From the NCBI GenBank assembly GCA_964057225.1, contig OZ059895.1, forward strand, positions 12,710,001-12,774,000: 64,000 bases of DNA, written 5' to 3'. Shown piece after piece: positions 52,758-62,600 of this stretch. A model generated the notes under the pieces. It searched no databases and was not told the origin of the DNA. It was given only the letters and a program-made list of their open reading frames with translations. The stretch is from Auanema rhodensis (lineage: Eukaryota > Nematoda > Chromadorea > Rhabditida > Rhabditidae). The position numbers and the translations under genes are program-made. How positions within the stretch are numbered: the first letter of the stretch is position 1; the number at the start of each line of letters is the position of its first letter.

Positions 52758-52876
52758 GCTTACGACCATACCACGTTGAAAGTACGCCATCCCGTCCGAT
52801 CTGGCAAGTCAAGCAACGTTGGGCCCGGTTAGTACTTGGATCGGAGACGGCTTGGGAATCCCGGGTGCCGTAAGCT
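52758..52876 (+). rRNA. 5S ribosomal RNA, copy 69
   Basis: Upstream haplotype GATTTTTTC, the only one among full genes after 30131. Confidence 0.95.
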
Positions 52877-53286
52877 TTTCAAATTTTTTTAACGATCATA
52901 CCACGTTGAAAGTACGCCATGCAGCTGATTTTCAATTTTATCTCTTCAGTAACAAATGTTTTTAATTTTCCAGCAGTTTTACTTAGATAGCTCAACCCAA
53001 GGCATCAAAATATCTTCAATCTTATTTCTATATTACAGTTATAAACCAGTAGTTTATGAACCTTCATCTTAACTTTACTGTTTCTATCTATTTCCTATTG
53101 AAACAAACATTGTTTTAACACTATACAACTGTGAAACCTTTTTTAATTTATTGTATTTGGAGCTCATAAGATTTGATATCATCGAGGAATTTAGATGTAA
53201 CGTAGAAAATTACATAACTAACATGAAATTGGAAAAAAAACAATAACGAGGATAAGTATGTAAATCATTGAATATCAGGTATTTTC

Positions 53287-53405
53287 GCTTACGACCATAC
53301 CACGTTGAAAGTACGCCATCCCGTCCGATCTGGCAAGTCAAGCAACGTTGGGCCCGGTTAGTACTTGGATCGGAGACGGCTTGGGAATCCCGGGTGCCGT
53401 AAGCT
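53287..53405 (+). rRNA. 5S ribosomal RNA, copy 70
   Basis: Consensus gene; 528 bp, followed by the last truncated unit. Confidence 0.95.
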
Positions 53406-53814
53406 TTTCAAATTTTTTTAACGATCATACCACGTTGAAAGTACGCCATGCAGCTGATTTTCAATTTTATCTCTTCAGTAACAAATGTTTTTAATTTTCC
53501 AGCAGTTTTACTTAGATAGCTCAACCCAAGGCATCAAAATATCTTCAATCTTATTTCTATATTACAGTTATAAACCAGTAGTTTATGAACCTTCATCTTA
53601 ACTTTACTGTTTCTATCTATTTCCTATTGAAACAAACATTGTTTTAACACTATACAACTGTGAAACCTTTTTTAATTTATTGTATTTGGAGCTCATAAGA
53701 TTTGATATCATCGAGGAATTTAGATGTAACGTAGAAAATTACATAACTAACATGAAATTGAAAAAAAACAATAACGAGGATAAGTATGTAAATCATTGAA
53801 TATCAGATTTTTTC

Positions 53815-53847
53815 GCTTACGACCATACCACGTTGAAAGTACGCCAT
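53815..53847 (+). pseudogene. 5S relic, truncated unit 15 (399 bp)
   Basis: Cut after nt 33; spacer CAGTAAC and TATTGAAAC, otherwise consensus. Confidence 0.9.
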
Positions 53848-54213
53848 GCAGCTGATTTTCAATTTTATCTCTTCAGTAACAAATGTTTTTAATTTTCCAG
53901 CAGTTTTACTTAGATAGCTCAACCCAAGGCATCAAAATATCTTCAATCTTATTTCTATATTACAGTTATAAACCAGTAGTTTATGAACCTTCATCTTAAC
54001 TTTACTGTTTCTATCTATTTCCTATTGAAACAAACATTGTTTTAACACTATACAACTGTGAAACCTTTTTTAATTTATTGTATTTGGAGCTCATAAGATT
54101 TGATATCATCGAGGAATTTAGATGTAACGTAGAAAATTACATAACTAACATGAAATTGGAAAAAAAACAATAACGAGGATAAGTATGTAAATCATTGAAT
54201 ATCAGGTATTTTC

Positions 54214-54332
54214 GCTTACGACCATACCACGTTGAAAGTACGCCATCCCGTCCGATCTGGCAAGTCAAGCAACGTTGGGCCCGGTTAGTACTTGGATCGG
54301 AGACGGCTTGGGAATCCCGGGTGCCGTAAGCT
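54214..54332 (+). rRNA. 5S ribosomal RNA, copy 71
   Basis: Consensus gene and spacer, unit 529 bp. Confidence 0.95.
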
Positions 54333-54742
54333 TTTCAAATTTTTTTAACGATCATACCACGTTGAAAGTACGCCATGCAGCTGATTTTCAATTTTATCTC
54401 TTCAGTAACAAATGTTTTTAATTTTCCAGCAGTTTTACTTAGATAGCTCAACCCAAGGCATCAAAATATCTTCAATCTTATTTCTATATTACAGTTATAA
54501 ACCAGTAGTTTATGAACCTTCATCTTAACTTTACTGTTTCTATCTATTTCCTATTGAAACAAACATTGTTTTAACACTATACAACTGTGAAACCTTTTTT
54601 AATTTATTGTATTTGGAGCTCATAAGATTTGATATCATCGAGGAATTTAGATGTAACGTAGAAAATTACATAACTAACATGAAATTGGAAAAAAAACAAT
54701 AACGAGGATAAGTATGTAAATCATTGAATATCAGGTATTTTC

Positions 54743-54861
54743 GCTTACGACCATACCACGTTGAAAGTACGCCATCCCGTCCGATCTGGCAAGTCAAGCA
54801 ACGTTGGGCCCGGTTAGTACTTGGATCGGAGACGGCTTGGGAATCCCGGGTGCCGTAAGCT
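54743..54861 (+). rRNA. 5S ribosomal RNA, copy 72
   Basis: Consensus gene and spacer, unit 529 bp. Confidence 0.95.
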
Positions 54862-55271
54862 TTTCAAATTTTTTTAACGATCATACCACGTTGAAAGTAC
54901 GCCATGCAGCTGATTTTCAATTTTATCTCTTCAGTAACAAATGTTTTTAATTTTCCAGCAGTTTTACTTAGATAGCTCAACCCAAGGCATCAAAATATCT
55001 TCAATCTTATTTCTATATTACAGTTATAAACCAGTAGTTTATGAACCTTCATCTTAACTTTACTGTTTCTATCTATTTCCTATTGAAACAAACATTGTTT
55101 TAACACTATACAACTGTGAAACCTTTTTTAATTTATTGTATTTGGAGCTCATAAGATTTGATATCATCGAGGAATTTAGATGTAACGTAGAAAATTACAT
55201 AACTAACATGAAATTGGAAAAAAAACAATAACGAGGATAAGTATGTAAATCATTGAATATCAGGTATTTTC

Positions 55272-55390
55272 GCTTACGACCATACCACGTTGAAAGTACG
55301 CCATCCCGTCCGATCTGGCAAGTCAAGCAACGTTGGGCCCGGTTAGTACTTGGATCGGAGACGGCTTGGGAATCCCGGGTGCCGTAAGCT
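55272..55390 (+). rRNA. 5S ribosomal RNA, copy 73
   Basis: Last copy, consensus sequence. Its spacer is interrupted at 55587 by the right retroelement, 197 bp after the gene end. Confidence 0.95.
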
Positions 55391-55587
55391 TTTCAAATTT
55401 TTTTAACGATCATACCACGTTGAAAGTACGCCATGCAGCTGATTTTCAATTTTATCTCTTCAGTAACAAATGTTTTTAATTTTCCAGCAGTTTTACTTAG
55501 ATAGCTCAACCCAAGGCATCAAAATATCTTCAATCTTATTTCTATATTACAGTTATAAACCAGTAGTTTATGAACCTTCATCTTAAC

Positions 55588-56139
55588 GTTCCCTTATGCT
55601 CCTGCGTCGATAATATAAACCATTGTAGTTTATACTATGACGCGCATAGTATTCCTTGGTGTAGCGGTGAGGAATAAAGAGCATAAGGTCAATCATAAGA
55701 TAAAAGAGAGAAAGATTTATTAGCATGAAACTACAACAATAATATACAAAGATAAAGATACAATACAATAATATAAATATAAGTATAAAGACTAAACTAC
55801 AAGCCGTCCATGAGCTTGCTAAGAGGCGAACTCCCGACCAAGGGAACGAGGGAAGGCGGAGCCATTCCTCGGTCCTCTGGTCGTCTGGCTCTAACCCTTC
55901 AGCTACATATATGGGGAGTCCGAATGGAACGTGCCCTTTTTCAAAGATTTTTCGCGTCCGCGCGATATAAAGAGTTTTTAGTGTATATGTAGCTGAGTTT
56001 TAGAGTCTAGGAGTTTACAAATAAAATTAAAAGTTTTAAAATCTACATGTAGAAAGATATATAAATAATTTTAATAGGTTTCTTTATGGTATTAAGATAG
56101 AATTTGAATACAATAATAGGTTTTATGTTATTTTGTAAC
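55588..56139 (-). repeat. Probable 3' LTR of right element (about 552 bp)
   Basis: The left boundary is sharp: array sequence stops at 55587. In sense the LTR end reads AAGGGAAC, matching the ATGGAAC end of the left element's LTR. The right boundary is placed at GTAAC (56135-56139), giving a sense start GTTACA as in the left LTR. It is less sure, because no polypurine tract precedes it in sense and the partner LTR is outside the window. It contains AATAAA in sense at 55716-55721 and short inverted repeats (CTTATGCTC at 55592-55600 with GAGCATAAG near 55678; TATAAAC/GTTTATA near 55612). No long ORF is credible here. Confidence 0.55.
55716..55721 (-). terminator. Polyadenylation signal AATAAA in right LTR
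   Basis: AATAAA in sense within GCTAATAAATC, about 130 nt before the LTR end, the expected place for the R/U5 cleavage signal of the element's RNA. Confidence 0.55.
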
Positions 56140-56639
56140 GGAGGATTAGAAAATAAATTTAGTCATTGTAGTACTGTAATAAAAAAAAATTTTTTTTTTT
56201 TTTTTTTTTGTTTCATGAATGTGTGATTTATGTGAGATAATAAGGAATTATTAAACATTTCTGGTACATGGTTACTCGTATCCTAATGATGATGGGGATA
56301 ATTTTATTTAATAATTTACTCGTCTCCATATGTCTCTCTGAATGAATCCTTGAGTACTAATGGAGGCTACCACTCAGATGGGGTGTGGCTTAGGCGCCTG
56401 CCAATGTTCGTCTCTTCTTGGAGATACATATGGAGCTCAGTTTAGCGCAAAATATTATCTCTATCGGTCGTATAGGATTACGGTAGCCATTTATTTCTAT
56501 TATATTTTTGCTTATTCCTTATTTTTGGTTGTTTACTCACTTAATCTCTCATCAAAAAGTTTTCTAATTCACCGTTACTTTCATTTTACAATTTACAGAA
56601 AAGAAAAGAATGTATATAAAGTTATTTCTTGTCGTCTTT
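56140..56639 (-). other. 3' untranslated region of right element
   Basis: About 500 bp between the polyprotein stop and the inferred LTR. It contains a homopolymer pair on the plus strand, A9 at 56181-56189 followed by T20 at 56190-56209, which could fold back and is prone to length error. No polypurine tract was confidently placed; the A20 in sense is one candidate. A plus-strand frame at 56360-56746 overlaps the polyprotein and looks like chance. Confidence 0.5.
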
Positions 56640-59600
56640 TCATGCTTTCTCTTTTTGATTTTTCATCCGTGGTAACCATAATTCGTCTCCATCTTCGTTC
56701 TCTGATTCCGGTTCGCTATCGGTGTTATCTTGCTCGTTTCTTTTGATCACTCTTAGTATCTCTATATCGCTGTCCTCTTCTTCTTCTTCGTGATTGTTGC
56801 GTGTATTAGAGCGGGTATTGTGAGTGATATTTTGAGTCGCGTTTGAGAAGAGTTTGAGATTATCCTTGTGGATATCTTGTATCTTTCCTGATGAATTCCT
56901 TATCTGCACCTTGGATCCTTGTACGTTAATAACTTCGTAAGGTCCGTCATAGCTTTTCCTCAGTTTCTGACCAATTTTATGTGACTTTATTGTTGTCATC
57001 ACCATGTCGCCGGGTTGAATGTTCCTTTCGTGCGTCCTTTGTGTTCTATCCTTCTTCTTTCTGGCGTTTTCTTGGTTTTGGGCAATACGTTCACGTATTA
57101 TTTGGTCTATTTTCATCATTTGAGGTCTTCTCGTGAGTAATTCTTCCGAAATCTCTTTGATTTTTGTTATGGTTCCCGGTAATTCGGCATCAATTTTCAT
57201 TCTGCATTCTTTTCCAAAAAGTGCTACGTATGGGGCTATGCCTGTTGTAGCATGCTGAATGTTATTGATAGCGAATGTAATTTTTGGCAATACGCTATCC
57301 CAGTCGCTTAGATCTTCCTTCAAGTAGTGTGTTAATCCTTCCTCAAGAGTTCTGTGTAGTCTTTCGACTTGTCCGTTTGAGTTCTTTTGGTGAGGAAGGG
57401 TGGGTTCATGTTGAATTCCCAGTTTTGTACACATTTCTTCAAACTTTTGAGATACAAAATTAGATCCTCTATCGGTGATCAGTCGATGAGGCGGTCCGTA
57501 TATGTATACAAAGTTGCGTAGAAATCTGTCAATTGTTATTTCTGTCGTAATTTGCGGTACTGCTATCGTTGTTGACCATTTAGTAAAAGCATCCTGGATG
57601 GTAATAACGTAAGTACAATTCCTTTTTGACGGGGGAAAAGGTCCCATTACATCCATATGAACTCGTTCAAAAGGCTTGGTCGGTATTTCAAATTGACCTA
57701 TTGGCTGTACTGTCATAGAATGTGGGTCCTTCTTCCTTTGTGCGCATTTAATGCAGTTTTTGATATATATCATGATATCATTTTGCATGTTGGTCCAATA
57801 AAATCTCCGTAGGATGGCTTCTTTAGTTTTATTAATTCCTTGATGCGCTGCGATTGTAGGATCTTCGTGAAATAATTCTATTATCTCGTCCTTGATTGGA
57901 TGATCTTGTGGCACAACGATTGCAGGATGTGGTTTCTTGTCTGTTGGTTTTGTGTAGAGTAATCCATTTATAACGCAATATCTATCGTTAGAGACCATTT
58001 TCTTTTGCGTTCTATATTCGATGTCCGCGATTGTTTTCTTTATCCATAGAGTATTTTGTTGAATTTCTTTTATAGCAGGTGTATCAATAGTATTTATTCT
58101 GATCGATTCTGCGTTTTTCTTTTTCTTCTTTTCCGGCTTTGCATCATTTGCTTCATCACCTATATAACGTGACAATGCATCACATACTTTATTGAGCTGG
58201 CCCTCTCTGTACCTTATCTCAATGTCGTATTCTTGTATTACTAACTGAAATTTAGCAAGACGACCAAATAGGTCTCTGCGAGTTAGTAAACTTGTGAGAG
58301 GACGATGGTCAGTGATACATATAGTATGCGTTCCCAGTATGTATGTGCGAAATTGATTCAGTGCGTATACTAACCCTAAGGCTTCAATTTCGATTGGTGC
58401 GTAATTGCGTTCCGCTTTTACCAGTTTTCTGCTGGCGAATGCGATAGGATGAAGATGCTTCAATGGTTGCGTGGGATCTTCTGGTTGCAATAATACTGCG
58501 CCCACTGCTATGTTGCTGCCGTCACTCTCGATAATGAATAATCGATCAGATTTTGGTGGACTTAATACGGGCGCTTGGGTGAGACTTCTTTTTAATCGAT
58601 CTACAGCTTCCTGATGTTGCTTTTCCCAAGCGAATTCGGTATCCGTCTTTGTCAAATCGTACAATGGGCTTGCGATACTTGCAAAATCTTTAATGAATTT
58701 GCGAAAAAATCCAACCATTCCTAAGAATGCGCGAACGCCTGTTGCGTTCTTTGGTGCCGGATATTCTTGTATCGCAGCCACTTTTTGAGGGTCCGGTTTT
58801 ATTCCTTCTCTTCCAATTATTAATCCGAGAAATTTTACTTCTGGTTGAGCAAAGGCACATTTCTTTAACTTAATTTTCATTCCCAAACTTTCGACCGCAT
58901 GTAATAATTCGTCGATATCTTCAAGGTGTTGCTTTCTTGTATCAGAGATTATCAGCAGATCGTCCAAGTATACAAATAATTTGCAAGAGCATTTACTTTG
59001 CAAATATCTTACTGCTGTTTGAAAAGTATGAGGGGCTCCACAGAGACCCATAGGCATTCTTTTATATTGATACGTGCCTGATGTTGTTGTAAATGCTGTT
59101 AAAGGACGATCAGATTTACGTAGTGATATTTGAAAAAATCCTGATACTAAATCAAAGTTTGAGAAGAATTGAGCTCCAGCTGCCATGTCAACTATATCCG
59201 ATATGCTTGGTATAACGTATGTTTGTTTACGCGTGACACTATTGAGGGCTCGAAAATCTGTCACGAACCTATATGTCTCATCCTTCTTCTTCACTAGCAC
59301 AGCAGGGCTATTGAAGAGGGATGTAGAGGGTTCGATTATGCCTTGCTCTAGCATTTCTTTTACTTGCTTTTCCACTTCTTCCTGTTTACCAAGTGGAATC
59401 CTCGTTATTCTTGACCTTGGCATGTCCATATCCGATCTTAGTGGAATTGTATGCTCAATGGGACCTTTAAATAGACCTATCTTCCTATCTTCATTAAGAA
59501 AGGCCTCACGATGGTTCTTAACTATGTTTGTGAGCTCGTGCTTGTCTTCATTATTCAAATCTGCTTTATCCAGATTAAGGTCATTCATAAAATTTCTTGG

Positions 59601-62600
59601 AAAGTGGGGTAATTTATTCTCCCAATCTGCTTCTGGTGGAATATATGGTTGCATAGGGTCTTCTTGTATTGTTTGCCAGCTTGGTACTTCTCCTATTGTT
59701 GCCTGCCCTATGACTGAATTAGCTTCCATAGCTAATGTTTTGTCCGTATTGTTACGGAAAACTACATATACTCCACTTGTCTCACGGAAAGCTGTTGGAT
59801 AACTTGAAGCTAATGCATTTCCGTTGTCCCCTAAGATTACCACTTCGTTTGATTTGAGTGGTCTATCAGCTTTGATTGGAATAGTGGACTCTTCATCGGG
59901 TTGTATGATTCTTTTCTTCAAATTGATGATATTTACTGTTATTGCCGTTTGTTTAATGGCGTCCTGTTCAATTAAAGGGAGTGCGTAATTTCCGATCTCT
60001 AGCATCTTTTTCGATGGTTTTAAACTGACATCAATGTTTTCACTGTCGAGCGTGCTCATAAAGTCCATCCCAATAAGAGCAGGGGCTGGGCAATCACAGT
60101 CGTTTGAGACCAAAAAGGTATGTTCTATCTCGTAGCCAGCAATTTCGATGTTTAAATTTATTTTTCCGTATAATGTAAACGTTGTTTTGTTTGCTGCCAT
60201 TGCCACTAATCGTCGCTTTTTGACGTGTTGAGCCATGTTCAGGTATTTTAATGTCGATAGCCTGACATATGAGACTGACGAGCCTGAATCCCATAAAGCT
60301 AATATCAGCTTATCTTCCACTGATATATAGATAAGTGGTAGCTTTGTTTCTTTTGATTTAATAGAAGCAATAAATGGTATTGCTAGTGGAATGAATGTTA
60401 CGAGCGCCGGGTAATACTGCTTCATTATATTTTCTGGCATTGGTTGGTCTGGGCGGCTAACGAGTTCTAATGTTTCCTCGTAGCCTGGGGGCTCGTTGTC
60501 TGCTCTTTGAATATGCATGACTGGTAGTGGCATTGCTTTGAAAAAGTAAAATTTTCCGGCAAAGATGGTAATTATGATTGCTGCAATGATTAGAACAGTA
60601 GATCCTATTAATATTAAGGTTCTTTCAATTGTCCCTATTAAGAATTGTTTTATGCTATTCCAGGCTGTAGTTGTGAACTCGGTTGCTTTCGAAATATAAT
60701 CGCTGCCCTTTTTCAAAAGAATAAAGGCTGACGTTATCTTTGGGTCGTTGTGAATCGTATTTAGTACGTGATTTTGTCGTATTGAAGCTAAACTAGCTCC
60801 ATACGCTATTGCGGTAGTCATTGAATAGACTCTTGATGAAAGATTAGTATAAAGATGAGCACCTGTAAATTTTAAAGGCGTAACTTTATGTTGGTGAGCT
60901 CCATCAAAAAGTGTGATGGGATTGACTTCCGCAGACCCATTAATGTTCATCCATTCCCCGTTTTTCTCATAAATATCAGTTGGTACGTGTTCGCAGTCGA
61001 TTTCTTTCCCGTACGAGAGTAAATCTCTTGATCCCGGTGCTGCGAAATATAATTTGTTGTCTTCGGTTGTTACTGGTGTCTCTAAGTAACATGTTTCATT
61101 GATTTTATGAGAGTGGTGAACGGTTTTAGGCTCTATTGGTAGGCATATATGAACATGAACTATTTCGCTGCCCACGAAACGCGCTGCTATGTCTTCTCTG
61201 CCAAGGATTGTTCTCATTGCTATGGTTGGCTCTATTTGGAGAATTGAACGCCACAATTCGAGATATCTATTTTGTATCTCGCATATGGATTCGTAAGATT
61301 CCATAAAATGCTTTTGCAATTCTTCCTGTATAAGAGTGGTTGCATATTGTAGATGATCTTGCGCTATTCTCTGAGATATATTCTGTTTATATTGTATCTC
61401 GTTGTTTACTTTGGAGCCTATATAATGTGCTTGCGCTTGTACTGCTTTCGTTTCAATCTCCAAAGGTGGTGATGACGTTCTCTGCTTTCTTTGCGATCTT
61501 AAAGACATATCTGTGACCGTTGCAAACGTAGTAATAGGCTGTTCTTTGTGAACACCATATATTAATGTAACCGTTGTTGGCGCGCGCGTGGATGTTATGG
61601 TTTGAGTTGTATCGATTTCTGGCGTTGTTTGAGGGTCCTGGATTAGCTTTGTTACTTCCGTTGTTGTCGTTATATATTCCGTTTTGTCTGTCAGGCGTCT
61701 GGTTGAGTAGGGAGGTGTTCTTTTATCCTCTAGTAGCGGTAGAAAGGTTTGAATGAGGAGATTTCGTGTATATTTGTTAGGACTTTTTGTTTGTTGATGG
61801 GGCCCAACAGGTATACCAAAATTATTCTCCATATCTCGATATAATTTCTCTATATCTGGCAGGATAATAGTTGGTACAGGCAGATGTCGAAATCTTTCAT
61901 CGTCTGCTCTTGCCGCTGTTCGATTGGGTTTTATTGTACGTAGTTTGAGGACTTGGTGATATAGGTCAATTGTTTCTTTAATAATCAGTTGTTCCTTTTC
62001 GTTATTAGTTGATAATACGGGCCTGATTGGCGGCATGTTTACAAATGCTTTCAAAACTTCTTGTTTTGATGGCACCGACATGTTATTTTGAGCGAAAATG
62101 GTCGGTGTAAATGCCAACTCGAGCGCTATACTTTCGGTTCGCTCTCGATAACTTCCTTCTCTTGTGAGTATTTTTTCGTCAAATTCTTCTGCTGTTAATC
62201 TGTCGCCTATCTGCTCTAACAGTTGCAGGGAAGTGAGGTATTTAACGGCTCCTCTTGTGGTAGCTGCCAGTTCTTTTTGGGCGAAGAATTGAAGCATTGC
62301 TTCTTCTGGGTCGTAGAATTCATATATTTTCAAGAATCTTTCTATTGATCTATCCGAAGTAGTGCTTCGTAGAAAGAATTTGAACTGCTCGGGATGTGCT
62401 GAGATCCACTTAACGATAGAATATGTTGGATCTATTGTCCGTCTGGCTCGAATTATAGGAATTATTTGTGATATCCCAGGGTTACTCATTACTGGACGTA
62501 AAAATGGGTATGGGCATATGTTCAATGTTAAAGTTTCGTAGTCTTCTTGTTCTTTTATCCAGCTTTCGTCCAATTGCAGTGCGCATTGCGCTATAGCCCT

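Larger units (their letters stand above)
11118..55587 (+). repeat. Tandem 5S rDNA array: 73 full genes and 15 truncated units
   Basis: Head-to-tail units, nearly identical, all on the plus strand. A full unit (528-530 bp) has a 119-nt 5S gene, TTTT at the gene end and T7 eight nt later (Pol III terminators), a 29-nt second copy of 5S nt 5-33 beginning 134 nt from the gene start, and about 365 bp of AT-rich spacer. Short units (398-400 bp) lack 130 bp: the gene is cut after nt 33 and joined to the sequence following the stub. Two upstream haplotypes exist, ending GGTATTTTC or GATTTTTTC just before the gene. Spacer markers (CCGTAAC, GTTTAAAC, TATTGGAAC, GCAATTTTAC, CTATGTTAC, GTACGCAATG and others) identify repeated multi-unit blocks. 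The array begins mid-spacer at 11118 and stops mid-spacer at 55587, both at retroelement junctions. No protein gene or spliced-leader gene is seen in the spacer. Copy numbers were counted by eye; start positions and unit lengths sum consistently. Confidence 0.97.

Noticed and set aside
11118..55587. CRISPR array or satellite DNA
   Set aside because: The repeated unit contains a full-length 5S rRNA gene with terminators, and spacers are near-identical instead of unique.
11118..55587. Assembly artefact from a collapsed or looped repeat
   Set aside because: Ordered private variants, distinct short units and non-identical blocks argue for real resolved sequence, although the exact copy number could still be wrong.
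56360..56746. Plus-strand 128-codon frame
   Set aside because: Spans the 3' UTR and the end of the minus-strand polyprotein, with no motif; chance.
59185..59802. Plus-strand 205-codon frame
   Set aside because: Antisense to the strongly conserved reverse transcriptase region; no recognisable domain.
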